From DASUHT01 sp038230835 (GTDB taxonomy: Bacteria; Actinomycetota; Thermoleophilia; Gaiellales; JAICJC01): DNA of 64,000 nt. Positions 45,866-54,492 of the stretch are shown piece by piece. The stretch lies in NCBI GenBank assembly GCA_038230835.1, contig JBBRMM010000004.1, positions 124,001 to 188,000 on the forward strand. Direction: 5' to 3'. The translations under genes were made by a program, and so were the position numbers. A model generated the notes under the pieces. That model was given only the letters and a program-made list of their open reading frames with translations, had not been told where the DNA came from and ran no database searches. Each line of letters starts with the position of its first letter. Position 1 is the stretch's first letter.

Positions 45866-47059
45866 ATGTCACCTGCGAATGGCCCCGCCCCTTCCGAACC
45901 GCCGGAACAGACCACGCTCGGCCCGTTGAGCGCCGAGCACATGGAGCCCGTGCTGGGAGTGATCGAAGCCGCGCAGGCGCTGTACGCGCTGGACGACGTG
46001 GCCGAGATGCTGGCGGTGCTGGCGCGCCAGTTGACCGAGATCCTGGCCGCCGACGCATGCCTGATCTCGGTGATCGACGCCCCAGGTGGAACGGTGCGCA
46101 ATCGTGCCGGGTTCGCGCGCCCGCCGTTCGGCTGGCGCCGCAACGCGGCCGAGCACAAGATCGCGGAGTATCCGCGCACCGCCGAGGTGATCGCGACCGG
46201 CGGCTGGTACGCGTGCAGCCTGGATGGGGACGCCGACCCGGCTGAGGCCCGCTGGCTGATCGAGCTCGGGTACCGCTCGCTGCTGATGCTGGTGCTACCC
46301 GTCGAAGGCGCACCCTACGGCCTGATCGAGGTGTACGACCGCGGCGCGCGCAGGTTCCCGGACGCCGAGCGCCGCCTGTGCCAGGCGCTGGCCGTCGAAG
46401 CGGGCAAGACGGTCGCCCGTGGACGCATGCAGGAGCGCCTCGAGGACGCCTACTTCGCCACCCTCGGTACGCTGGCAGCTGCGCTCGAGGCCAAGGACGC
46501 GTACACGAACGATCACGCCAACCAGATCGCGGAGCTGGCGGGCGCGGTCTGCGAGCAGCTGGAGATCGTTCCCGCCGAGACGCGGATGATCCGGCTCGCC
46601 GCCCTCCTCCACGACATCGGCAAGATCGGCATCCCGGAGGCCATCCTGCGCAAGGAGGGCCCGCTGGACGACGACGAGTGGGCGATGATGCACGAGCACC
46701 CGCGAATCGGCGCGCGGATCCTCGAGCCGGTGCCCTACTTCGCCGACCTCGTGCCGCTGGTCGCGTGCAGCCACGAACGCTACGACGGGCGCGGATACCC
46801 CGACGGCCTGACCAGCGAACGGATCCCGCTGGGCTCCCGCGTGATCGCCGTTTGCGACGCCTTCCACGCGATGACCGAAGACCGCGTGTACCGCAAGGCG
46901 ATGCCGATCAGCGAGGCCATGGCCGAGATCGAGCGGTGTGCCGGATCACAGTTCGATCCGGTGTGTGCCCAGGCGCTGCTGGTGGTCGTGCGCAGCCAGG
47001 GCTGGCCGCGGATCACCCGCGACCGCCTGGTGCGGCTCGCCCACGTGCCCGTGCTCTGA
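45866..47059 (+). CDS. GAF-HD-GYP phosphodiesterase
   Basis: 397 residues from ATG 45866. A GAF domain (about 35-180) precedes an HD-GYP domain: LLHDIGKIGIP, EHPRIGA and ERYDGRGYPDGL. All the expected metal-binding His/Asp residues are present, so hydrolysis of c-di-GMP is likely. The frame extends upstream to 45557 through poor sequence. It is divergent from a PilZ gene and upstream of ridA. Confidence 0.9.
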   Translation: MSPANGPAPSEPPEQTTLGPLSAEHMEPVLGVIEAAQALYALDDVAEMLAVLARQLTEILAADACLISVIDAPGGTVRNRAGFARPPFGWRRNAAEHKIAEYPRTAEVIATGGWYACSLDGDADPAEARWLIELGYRSLLMLVLPVEGAPYGLIEVYDRGARRFPDAERRLCQALAVEAGKTVARGRMQERLEDAYFATLGTLAAALEAKDAYTNDHANQIAELAGAVCEQLEIVPAETRMIRLAALLHDIGKIGIPEAILRKEGPLDDDEWAMMHEHPRIGARILEPVPYFADLVPLVACSHERYDGRGYPDGLTSERIPLGSRVIAVCDAFHAMTEDRVYRKAMPISEAMAEIERCAGSQFDPVCAQALLVVVRSQGWPRITRDRLVRLAHVPVL

Positions 47060-47081
47060 CCCGCTCGATGCTGCACAGGGG

Positions 47082-47087
47082 TACAAT
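47082..47087 (+). promoter_or_regulatory. -10-like element giving a possibly leaderless ridA mRNA
   Basis: TACAAT ends 9 bp before the ridA ATG, so transcription would start within 2-4 nt of the start codon. No Shine-Dalgarno precedes the ATG. No good -35 is seen. Confidence 0.35.
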
Positions 47088-47096
47088 CGGCCGCCG

Positions 47097-47495
47097 ATGA
47101 ACCGCGCCGGCCAGAATCCGCTTGCGTTCACCCGCGGCTACGACTACTCGCAGTCGATCGTCGCCGACGGCCCGCTGGTGTTCGTGAGCGGGCAGGGCGG
47201 CTTCGGGGCCGGCGGCGAGGTGGTGGATGCTGTCGACTTCGAGGCCCAACTGCGGCAGGCGTACGCCAACCTGGCGACGGTCCTGGAGGCGAACGGCGCG
47301 TCGCTGGCGACGGTGGTCAAGATGAACGTCTACCTCGCCCGCTCGGAGGACTACGACGCCTTCAGGCGCGTCCGCCACGAGATGTTTGGCGCGCCCTACC
47401 CGGCGTCCACCGCGATCGTGGCCGGCGGCTTCCTCTTCGACGGCATGCTGGTGGAGATGGACGCGATCGCGCGCGTGGGCGAGCCGCGGGCGTAG
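47097..47495 (+). CDS. RidA/YjgF family protein
   Basis: 132 residues from ATG 47097. The family fold is shown by FVSGQGGF, the QAYANLATVLEANGASLATVVKMNVYL segment and PYPASTAIVAG. In active RidA the last motif includes the catalytic Arg (PxR); here the position reads PAST with no Arg, which suggests a non-deaminase Rid subfamily. Cytoplasmic. It follows the HD-GYP gene by 37 bp but may have its own promoter. Confidence 0.85.
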   Translation: MNRAGQNPLAFTRGYDYSQSIVADGPLVFVSGQGGFGAGGEVVDAVDFEAQLRQAYANLATVLEANGASLATVVKMNVYLARSEDYDAFRRVRHEMFGAPYPASTAIVAGGFLFDGMLVEMDAIARVGEPRA

Positions 47496-47582
47496 CCACG
47501 AGTCGGGCCACGCCCGCGGTGCAATCACCCATCCGTCCGCCGCCGTTCCCGTGGAGCCGGGCGACGCACCTGCCGGGCGGCG

Positions 47583-47741
47583 CTACAGGACGCCGATAAC
47601 GCTGGACAGCTGCGCGCTGATCGCGCTGGACAGCAGTCCGAGGGTCACCACGACGGCGACCGTGATCACGGCGAGCACGACGGCGTACTCGGCCATCGTC
47701 TGGCCCGACTCGGCTCGCAGCGATTCGATGTGCTTGGTCAT
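47583..47741 (-). CDS. Flp/type IVb pilin
   Basis: 52 residues. AGGAAGG precedes ATG 47741. The prepilin peptidase site is G|QTMAEYAVVL, with Glu at +5 and Tyr at +6 of the mature N-terminus, the Flp hallmark, followed by one hydrophobic helix (VLAVITVAVVVTLGLL). It would form thin Tad pili. No tadA, tadB, tadC or cpaB gene is in the window, so the pilin is isolated. Confidence 0.85.
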   Translation of the reverse strand: MTKHIESLRAESGQTMAEYAVVLAVITVAVVVTLGLLSSAISAQLSSVIGVL

Positions 47742-47856
47742 TCCCACCTTCCTGAGGGTCGTCACGTCGGCTTCGAACCGACACACAGTGCATCAGCTCG
47801 CGTGCAAGTCCGCACGAGAGCAAATACGTGCCTGCATGCGTGGACACCCAGGCGGG

Positions 47857-47886
47857 GAGGGGGGCCCGGCGCTCCGGGCCCCCCTC
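47857..47886 (-). terminator. Strong hairpin terminator for the cysteine-rich secreted protein
   Basis: A 13-bp perfect GC stem (GAGGGGGGCCCGG / CCGGGCCCCCCTC) with the 4-nt loop CGCT starts 8 bp after the stop at 47895. No U-tract follows on the - strand, but the stem is exceptionally stable. Confidence 0.6.
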
Positions 47887-47894
47887 TCGACCGC

Positions 47895-49076
47895 TCAGTG
47901 CAGCACGGTGTCGCAGTAGGTGCTGTGCGGCCCGAACGGGCCGCCGCACAGCGTCTGCTGGTTGAACTGGTCAGCCTGCCCGAAGTCCTTCGCCGTCGTC
48001 GGATAGTTGACGCCGTAGGAGAACGAGCCGTCGTGATTCTGTGTGAACCAGGGGTAGATGCAGAACGGTCCGCCGTACGCGCTGCAGGTGGATCCGGTCT
48101 CGGTCGGATCGGTGACCTCGGCCTTGCCGCCGTAGTCCGAGACCACCGCCCAACCGGTGGGGTGCGACCCGTTGGCGAAGGTAACCGAGGTGATGTGAAT
48201 CGGCGGCGCCTGCGACGCCCATGCAGGCGCGTCGTACGAGTAGCAACCCGCCTCTCCCGGCCAGCAGAACGCGCTGCCGGGACTCGTGAACGGCGAGGTG
48301 TGCCCGATCTCCCACACGAACGAGTCCGGGGTGTCGTGCACCGCACCCCAGGCCAGCGAGTGACCGATCTTCTGGGTCGAGAACGCCGGCATCAACGGCC
48401 CGTCCGACTTCGAGTTGAGGACGATCGTGCCGGAGTGCTTCGTGGTCAGGTCGCTGACGGTGATGTGCCAACCGTCCTTGGCCGGGGTCACGAAGTAGTG
48501 CACCCGGATCGCATCGCCCGCATGCATGACCAGCGGCGAGGTGCTCGTGCCGTTGGTGAGCATCGCGTTGAACGCCGCGGGCTCGTGGTAGTTGGGCTTT
48601 TGGCCGGTGGTGGTCAGGCTCCACACGGGCGAGCAGACGGTGTAGTCGCCGGGGACGTTGGACACGACGTAGCCGCCGTTGGGGTTGCAGTTGGAGACCA
48701 GCGAGTTGGGATAGAACTGGAGCTCCTCGAATGCCTGTCCGAACAGGCTTGACGGATCGCTCACGGACCCGCCGAACCAGAAGGTCGGGCCGACGGCGTC
48801 GACGCCGAAGCCCTTGCCGTTCTGGGGCAGCACGGCGTTCCAGGTGATGTCCCGGGCCGACCCCTGCAGGTTCGACAGCGGATCGAGCTCCGGCTCGTCG
48901 TGACCCGAGCATCCGGCCGCGTACGCGGGCTCGAACACGCCCTCGATGTAGGCGGGGTGGCGGCCGACGCACCCGCCGCCCTGACTCCCACCCGCACTGG
49001 CGACACCCGGCGAGGTCAGGAGCACGAGCCCCACCACCGCCGCGGCCGCGCCGCTGACACTCAGTTTCCGCTTCAA
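47895..49076 (-). CDS. Secreted cysteine-rich protein of unknown function
   Basis: 393 residues from TTG 49076, preceded by GGGAGG. A Sec signal peptide covers residues 1-28 (KRKLS then a hydrophobic core, cut near ASA|GG). The mature protein has ten cysteines, consistent with several disulfides, and many Trp/Tyr/Gly. Beta-rich motifs such as VHYFVTPAKDGWHITVSDL suggest a jelly-roll or carbohydrate-binding fold. I do not recognise the family. Enzyme function cannot be named. Confidence 0.75.
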   Translation of the reverse strand: MKRKLSVSGAAAAVVGLVLLTSPGVASAGGSQGGGCVGRHPAYIEGVFEPAYAAGCSGHDEPELDPLSNLQGSARDITWNAVLPQNGKGFGVDAVGPTFWFGGSVSDPSSLFGQAFEELQFYPNSLVSNCNPNGGYVVSNVPGDYTVCSPVWSLTTTGQKPNYHEPAAFNAMLTNGTSTSPLVMHAGDAIRVHYFVTPAKDGWHITVSDLTTKHSGTIVLNSKSDGPLMPAFSTQKIGHSLAWGAVHDTPDSFVWEIGHTSPFTSPGSAFCWPGEAGCYSYDAPAWASQAPPIHITSVTFANGSHPTGWAVVSDYGGKAEVTDPTETGSTCSAYGGPFCIYPWFTQNHDGSFSYGVNYPTTAKDFGQADQFNQQTLCGGPFGPHSTYCDTVLH

Positions 49077-49295
49077 GAGACCCTCCCAAGGCTGACGCAC
49101 CCGATTGACGATGCTCGTGCGACCAGTATCGCCGCCGGTCACGAAACGGTCAAGTCGGCCACCGGCCCGGCAGGTGACGCCGATCACGCGTCCGGCCGGG
49201 GTAAATGTTTCGTCGCCGGCGCCGACTGTAGGGATGACAAGCGTCACAAACGGGCCGCGGCGCTCGCGGCCGACCCAACTTGGCGGAGGCGGGCG

Positions 49296-49575
49296 GTGGA
49301 GACTGGACAGGTCTTCTACGTGCAGGTGCGAACGGCGGCGATGCGGTCGTGGATGACCGTCGGCGCCGCCGACAGCTGGGCGGTTGCCGCGCGTGCCGCC
49401 GAGCGGGACTGGGGTGTCGTCAAGTCCACCCTTGCCACCTGTGGCTGCCGCGTCGTGACCCACTCCCAACTCGTCGCGGAGGGCCGGATCGAGCGCTGCC
49501 GACCGCGCATCGGACGACCTGCGCCGGCAGGCGATCACAGCCGCAGGGTGGATGACCCTGATCGACGCCGAGTAG
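49296..49575 (+). pseudogene. Small gene with a +1/-2 frameshift near 49490
   Basis: Frame 1 from GTG 49296 reads as good coding sequence (MRSWMTVGAADSWAVAARAAERDWGVVKS) with strong G/C third-position bias up to about 49490. Beyond this the bias shifts to the next frame (SAADRASDDLRRQAITAAGWMTLIDAE, stop 49573-49575). Two halves of one roughly 90-residue protein therefore seem split by an indel. Family unknown. Confidence 0.4.
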
Positions 49576-49593
49576 CGCCGGACGGCCAGGGGC

Positions 49594-50268
49594 TCAGGCT
49601 GCTGCGCGGACCTGGCGGTCGACGACGGCGCCACCGGTGGCCGGCAGGCCCTCGAGCAGTGCGGTCAGCTGGGTCACCAGCTGCTCGGACGGCTCGACCA
49701 GCTCGCAGCCGACGCGGCGCCGGCCGTAGGCGACCTGGGTGGTGTAGACGACCCGAGCGCCCATGTAGCACGCCTTCCCCTCGAAGCTCGTGCCCAGCGA
49801 GATGATGTCGCCGCGCACGAGCCGCTGCTGGGTTGTGAACGCAACCCCGCGCACCGACACGTCGACCAGCCGCACGTCGAACTCGACGCCCGGGGTGACC
49901 GCCTTGCCGGCGCTCACCCGAACCAGCGCGAGCTGCGTGAAGGAGCGGCGCTCTGCGGCTCGGGTCGGCTTGCGCCGGGCAACCGCAGTGACTGCAAGCT
50001 CGGCCCGTCCGTGGCCGTCGCCCTCGAAGTAGAGCGTGCTCACGCGGCAGCCGATCTCGTACCCCCCGCGCTTCGCGGAGCGCACCGGAATCACCAGTCC
50101 CATGCCCTCGCGTGCATCATGCCAGGGCAGGCCGGCCTCGAGGTGGCCGTCGACCTGGGCGTCGATCTCGAGGCCGATCGCAGCGCCGTCGCTGCGGTAC
50201 GCCTCGACGCGCACGGGCAGCTCCCCGAGCACCGCCACAGCGAGCGCAAGGTTATCGTCTGCAGACAC
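49594..50268 (-). CDS. PilZ-domain protein
   Basis: 224 residues from GTG 50268. N-terminal flagellar-brake-like domain (VLGELPVRVEAYRSDG) followed by a PilZ domain: an Arg-rich arm (ARRKPTRAAERRSF) and the D-x-S-x-x-G core in VDVSVRGVAF. It is predicted to bind c-di-GMP. It follows the DivIVA-like gene on the same strand by 22 bp, suggesting cotranscription. The ORF extends to 50409 inside that gene. Confidence 0.7.
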   Translation of the reverse strand: MSADDNLALAVAVLGELPVRVEAYRSDGAAIGLEIDAQVDGHLEAGLPWHDAREGMGLVIPVRSAKRGGYEIGCRVSTLYFEGDGHGRAELAVTAVARRKPTRAAERRSFTQLALVRVSAGKAVTPGVEFDVRLVDVSVRGVAFTTQQRLVRGDIISLGTSFEGKACYMGARVVYTTQVAYGRRRVGCELVEPSEQLVTQLTALLEGLPATGGAVVDRQVRAAA

Positions 50269-50290
50269 GGGACCGAACAGGCCGGCCGGA

Positions 50291-51166
50291 TCAGGCGGCG
50301 CGCTTGGACCGGGACGGCGGCACGAGCTCCGCGCGAGCCTTCTCGAGCGACTGTGCGATCGAGGACTGCATGTCGAGCGCCCGCTCGACAGCGTCACGAG
50401 CCTCGGCACGGTCGCGCTCGGCGGCGGCGTAGATCTCCGCGATCGCCTTCTCGGCCTCGGCGCGCTGGCTTGCGATCTCCTGCTCCGCGGTCTCGCGGAG
50501 ATTCTGGAGCTCGCCGTGCCACTGGCGGCGGGCCTTCTCGGTCTCGCGCTCGGCGGAGGTCGTCACACGGGCCGCGGCGGACTCGGCGTCGGCGATGCAG
50601 GAGGCGGACTTCGTGCGGGCCTCCTCCAACGCGCGGTCGCACTCCTCCTGGCAGGCGGCCAGCTGGCGCTCACAGGATGCCTTGAGGGCGGCGATGTCGC
50701 TCTCGACGAACGCCTCGAGCCCCGCCACGGTGCGCTTGGCGCGCTGGATCGCCTCGGTCAGGGTGCTCAGGTCGAGCGACACGGCGACGTCCTCGATCTG
50801 GGGCAGTTCCACGGCCTTGGGGGCCTCGACGGCCTCGGGGGCCTGGTCGACGTCGTCGACGTCGGTCTCGACATGCTCGTCACTCATCACGGTCTCCTCT
50901 TGTGTGCTCGGCGGGTGGGTGTCCACGGCAGCCTCGACCGATTCGAGGACCTGGGCGAAGAACGCGCGCACCTCGTTCTCGACGTAACCGGGGGACTCCA
51001 CGCGGTACTCGCGGTCGTTCAGCCTGGTGCGCTCGAGCATCCAGTCCACCGATCCCGCCTCGAGCTGGTCCGCGAGATCCCCGAGGTACGCGTCGACCGC
51101 GTCGGGACTCCATCCGGTTGTAGCGAGCGAGAAGCTCGCCTCGCGAAGCGTCTGGGGGTTCAGCAT
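50291..51166 (-). CDS. DivIVA-like coiled-coil protein
   Basis: 291 residues. The N-terminus (LREASFSLATTGWSPDAVDAYLGDLADQL) matches the DivIVA lipid-binding helix-turn, followed by an acidic linker (residues 95-120) and a long coiled coil (about 130-290) rich in Ala/Glu/Arg. Such proteins mark poles or membranes and may organise growth. ATG 51166 (GGAGG at 4 nt) is chosen; ATG 51169 is alternative. A second start with a strong ribosome-binding site exists at 50887 in frame. Confidence 0.75.
   Translation of the reverse strand: MLNPQTLREASFSLATTGWSPDAVDAYLGDLADQLEAGSVDWMLERTRLNDREYRVESPGYVENEVRAFFAQVLESVEAAVDTHPPSTQEETVMSDEHVETDVDDVDQAPEAVEAPKAVELPQIEDVAVSLDLSTLTEAIQRAKRTVAGLEAFVESDIAALKASCERQLAACQEECDRALEEARTKSASCIADAESAAARVTTSAERETEKARRQWHGELQNLRETAEQEIASQRAEAEKAIAEIYAAAERDRAEARDAVERALDMQSSIAQSLEKARAELVPPSRSKRAA
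50894..50899 (-). promoter_or_regulatory. Internal Shine-Dalgarno in the DivIVA-like gene
   Basis: GAGGAG lies 6 nt before in-frame ATG 50887, which would give a 198-residue form lacking the DivIVA-like N-terminus. It may produce a second isoform. Confidence 0.45.
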
Positions 51167-51239
51167 CATGCCTCCGAGCGGCCAGGGGTGGAAATAGTTT
51201 GGTACTCGGACGCATAGTCGGCCCGATGCCCCTCACCCT

Positions 51240-51686
51240 TTAGGGTTTGTTCGATCTCACCCGGGCCGTGAGCGCCTCCAGCAACCGCGACCGCTGGTCG
51301 CGAAGCCACTCCATCGCGCGCTGCTCGCCGTCCGCACCGCCCCGCCGCTCCCACATCTGCACGAACGCCGTCTCGCCCGCGAGCACGCGCCGACGCACGA
51401 ACTCGATGCCGATACGCTTGCCCTCAACGATCGCCTCCACCAACTGCTCGCGGTCGCGCTCCGGGACCCGTACGCATCGGCGAGCACTCGCAGCCGTCGT
51501 GGCCAAAACATCCTCCCCCGGCGCGGTCTCCACCGGCAACGGCGCTGGAAACGCCCGGCGCTCGAGGTGCGCGAGCAGTTCGAAGATCGCGGTCGAGTGA
51601 GCCCCGTGCGGGCGCCGGACGGTGGCTCCCACCCGAACCACGCGGCCGCCGTTGCCCAGTCCGCCTGGGAGTGGCTCGACACCCAT
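51240..51686 (-). pseudogene. Remnant of an aminoglycoside phosphotransferase-like gene (internal deletion plus frameshift)
   Basis: The N-terminal 60 residues match the N-lobe of APH-type kinases (GRVVRVGATVRRP ... FELLAHLERRAFPAPLP). The C-terminal part resembles the family end (VEAIVEGKRIGIEFVRRRVLAGETAFVQMW). The middle, including the catalytic H-G-D and D-F-G, is absent. Around 51471 the expected RRLRVLADAYG is in a different frame from the following PERDREQLVEAI, so a frameshift is also present. It sits 4 bp after trkA. Confidence 0.6.
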
Positions 51687-51690
51687 GAGC

Positions 51691-52353
51691 TCAGACCGCG
51701 GTCATCAGCAACCGCTTGAGCTCGTCCTCGACACTCGGCTCGAGAATTGCCATCACCCGATCCCCGGGGCGAAGCTGCGTCTCGCCGACGGCGATCTCGG
51801 AACGTCCATCGCGGGAGACGGAGATCAGCCGCGACCCGTCGGGCAGGTGCAGCTCGCGCACGTGCCGCCATGCCACCGGCGAGCTGTCCTCGATGGCGAA
51901 CTCGACGATTTCGAGGTTCTCGCGCCGCAGGTCGAGCAGCGTCACCAGCTCGCGCTGTGGCAGCTCGTGCTCGATCAGCGCCAGGATGGTGGCGGTCGCC
52001 GAGACGGTCATCGCGATGTCCAGCATGTCGAAGTGCAGCTGGTTTCGGGGATCGTTCACGCGGGCGATCACCTTCGGCGCCCCGTACTTGTCGCGCGCGA
52101 CCTGACACACGATCAGGTTGTCCTCGTCGTCCCCGGTGACGGCCACCACCAGGTCGGCGCGCTCGACGCCCGCCCGCTCGAGCACGAACAGCTCGGTCGC
52201 ATCGCCGAACCGCGCCACGTTGCCGAACCGCTCCTCGAGCATGCCGTGGCGGTGCGGGTCGTTGTCGATCAGCGTCACCTCGTGACCGAGCTGAATCAGC
52301 GTCGAACTGAGGTTGAAGCCGACCTTGCCGCCGCCGGCGATCAGGATGTACAT
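51691..52353 (-). CDS. trkA: TrkA/RCK NAD-binding potassium regulator
   Basis: 220 residues. The N-terminal Rossmann domain starts MYILIAGGGKVGF (dinucleotide loop G-x-G-x-V-G) with an acidic residue at the end of strand 2 (LIDNDP). A C-terminal RCK-C domain follows (LHLPDGSRLISVSRDGRSEIAVGETQLRPGD). It would gate a potassium channel or transporter. It is divergent from the APC permease gene, with regulatory DNA between. ATG 52353 is the family start. Confidence 0.9.
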   Translation of the reverse strand: MYILIAGGGKVGFNLSSTLIQLGHEVTLIDNDPHRHGMLEERFGNVARFGDATELFVLERAGVERADLVVAVTGDDEDNLIVCQVARDKYGAPKVIARVNDPRNQLHFDMLDIAMTVSATATILALIEHELPQRELVTLLDLRRENLEIVEFAIEDSSPVAWRHVRELHLPDGSRLISVSRDGRSEIAVGETQLRPGDRVMAILEPSVEDELKRLLMTAV

Positions 52354-52435
52354 GCGTGTCTCTCGGTTCTGGCCGGCCACCCGGCCATCGAGCACAACCC
52401 TACCTGGGTGGCGATCAGCGGCACCTCACTCCGGA

Positions 52436-52507
52436 GCGTGATCCAGACGTGATGTCAGCGTGACGTGATCGGTATGGATCGTCACCTGATCGTGATACCA
52501 CCGTGAG
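52436..52507. promoter_or_regulatory. Array of CGTGAT direct repeats with about 11-bp phase
   Basis: CGTGA(T/C/G) occurs at 52437, 52448, 52459, 52464, 52491 and 52502, with a reversed copy near 52480. Most copies are 11 bp apart, one helical turn, as in PhoB/OmpR-type sites. The array lies between trkA and the APC permease gene and ends 18 bp before the latter's GTG. Confidence 0.5.
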
Positions 52508-52524
52508 CCGGTCGCTGCCAGCCT

Positions 52525-54492
52525 GTGACGGAGATGGTGCGCTCGCTACCCAGAATCCTCTCCGCACGGCATTCACCGGTCGTCCGCAAGGGCGGCCGGC
52601 GCGTCGCGCGGGTATCGCGCGGAGCGCCGGAGCTGGTGGCTGCCGGCTACGTGCGCACCGGCTGGTCGGTCTCGATTGCGCTCGGGCTGGTGGCCGGCCA
52701 CGCGCTCGGCCTGACCCCGCTTGCAATCGTGGCGGCCGGACTGGTGTTCGCCGCCACGGCGCTCAGCTATGCGGAGGGCGTCTCGATGTTCCCGGAGTCG
52801 GGCGGCGCGTCGGCCTTCACCCGGCACGCCTTCAACGACCTCGCGAGCTTCGTCTCGGCATGGGCGATGTCGCTCGCATTCGCGGTCGTAATCGCGATCT
52901 CCGCCCTCTTCGCAGTCCACTACCTGAGCGTGTTCTGGGCACCGCTCGCCCACTCCCCGTGGGATCTTGTCGGCGGCGTCGGCGTGATCGCCGCGGTGGC
53001 GCTGCTCAACATCCGCGGCGTCCGGTCACCGCCCGGTCTCGAGGTGTTCCTGGGGATCGTCGGCTTCGGCCTGGAGGTGCTGCTGGTCGTGCTCGGTGCG
53101 ATCCTGATCTTCCGGCCACACCAGCTCGCCCAGGGCTTCCACCTCACCGCCGCCCCGTCGGCACGGCAACTGTTGCTGGGGGTGGTGCTGGCAACCATGG
53201 CCTACACCGGCATCGAGACGATCACAGGGATGGCGGGAGAAGCGCGAAATCCCGACCGTGACCTGGGCCGTGCGGTGCGGGGTCTGCTGGCCGGCGTGCT
53301 CGTGCTGTTCTTCGCGCTGTCTGTTGTCGCCCTGATGGCGATGCCCGTCACGAGCACCGCCGGCGGCTCCCGGCAGACGCTGCTGGCCGGCTCCCCCGGC
53401 CATGGTTATGCGGCCTACCCACTGCTGGGGATCGTCGCCCGGCTGCCGTTGCACGTGCTCTCGACCGGTGCCCTGCACCTGGTCGGACTGCTGGTCGCGG
53501 TGGTTCTGGTGGCGGTCGCAAACGCCGGGGTGCTCGGCTTCACGAGGCTCAGCTACTCGCTCTCCCAGCACTACCAGTTGCCCGCGGCCGCCGCACGACT
53601 GCACCCCCGGTATCAGACCCCTTACGTGGCCGTCGCCGCGTGCACCGCCGTCGCCGCCGGGCTGCTGATGTCGAGTGCGCTCGTCGCTGACCCCGCCGCA
53701 TACCTGGCCGGGCTGTATGCCTTCGGCGCGATGATCGTGTTCACGATTCTCCAGCTCGCGATCATCGTCATGCGCTGGCGCGATCCGGTGCGACACCGGG
53801 CGAGCAAGGTGCCGTTCGGCATCCGCGTGCGGGGCCGCGAGCTACCGCTCACGGCGCTCGCCGGGGGCCTGGCGACGCTGCTGGTGTGGATCGCCGTGAT
53901 CGTGCTGCAGCGGGATCCGCGCTGGGTCGGCGGTCTCTGGATGACCGCCGGGCTGGCCGCATACGCCGGCTATCGCCGGCGGGCCGGGATCGGGCTCACA
54001 GAGCGCCGCCGGCGCGAGATCGCGCACCACATCGGGCCGGGCATCGAGGTCGAGTTCCGCACGATGCTGATTCCCGTCAGCACCGACCTGCCCGACATCC
54101 CGTCCGACGTCGTCGCCGACGCCGCCTGCCTGGCCGCGGAGCGGCGGTCGCTGATCGTGCTGCTCGCGTTCACCGAGATCCCGCTGTCGGAGGAGTTGGA
54201 CATGGAGATCGACGGTCTCGAGCAGACGGTTCAGCGGTTTGCGGCCCAAGCCGAGGCGATCGGCGAGCGCTACGGCATCCGCATCCACACGACGCATCTG
54301 CGCACTCGGGATCCGGCGGAATCCATCCTGGCAGAGGCCGGCCGGCGCAGTTCGGAGCTGATTCTGCTCGGCGCGGAAGGTCTGCACCGGACGACCTTCC
54401 GCCGGATCGCCGACGACCACGTGGTGCGACGGATCGCAGCCGAGGCCCAGCAGCGTGTGATGATCGTCAGTTCCCCGCCGGTGACCGCATGA
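52525..54492 (+). CDS. APC-superfamily permease with C-terminal universal-stress-like domain
   Basis: 655 residues. About twelve transmembrane helices (residues 45-470) in the APC fold, with FPESGGASAF near the first broken helix and TGIETITG in helix 6. A cytoplasmic tail (about 495-655) looks like a USP fold (RTMLIPVSTDLPDIPSDVVADAACLAAERRS ... LILLGAEG). Placement with trkA and kup suggests potassium transport by analogy with KimA, but an amino-acid carrier is equally allowed. Start GTG 52525 (ATG 52534 possible). Overlaps the next gene by ATGA. Confidence 0.85.
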   Translation: MTEMVRSLPRILSARHSPVVRKGGRRVARVSRGAPELVAAGYVRTGWSVSIALGLVAGHALGLTPLAIVAAGLVFAATALSYAEGVSMFPESGGASAFTRHAFNDLASFVSAWAMSLAFAVVIAISALFAVHYLSVFWAPLAHSPWDLVGGVGVIAAVALLNIRGVRSPPGLEVFLGIVGFGLEVLLVVLGAILIFRPHQLAQGFHLTAAPSARQLLLGVVLATMAYTGIETITGMAGEARNPDRDLGRAVRGLLAGVLVLFFALSVVALMAMPVTSTAGGSRQTLLAGSPGHGYAAYPLLGIVARLPLHVLSTGALHLVGLLVAVVLVAVANAGVLGFTRLSYSLSQHYQLPAAAARLHPRYQTPYVAVAACTAVAAGLLMSSALVADPAAYLAGLYAFGAMIVFTILQLAIIVMRWRDPVRHRASKVPFGIRVRGRELPLTALAGGLATLLVWIAVIVLQRDPRWVGGLWMTAGLAAYAGYRRRAGIGLTERRRREIAHHIGPGIEVEFRTMLIPVSTDLPDIPSDVVADAACLAAERRSLIVLLAFTEIPLSEELDMEIDGLEQTVQRFAAQAEAIGERYGIRIHTTHLRTRDPAESILAEAGRRSSELILLGAEGLHRTTFRRIADDHVVRRIAAEAQQRVMIVSSPPVTA

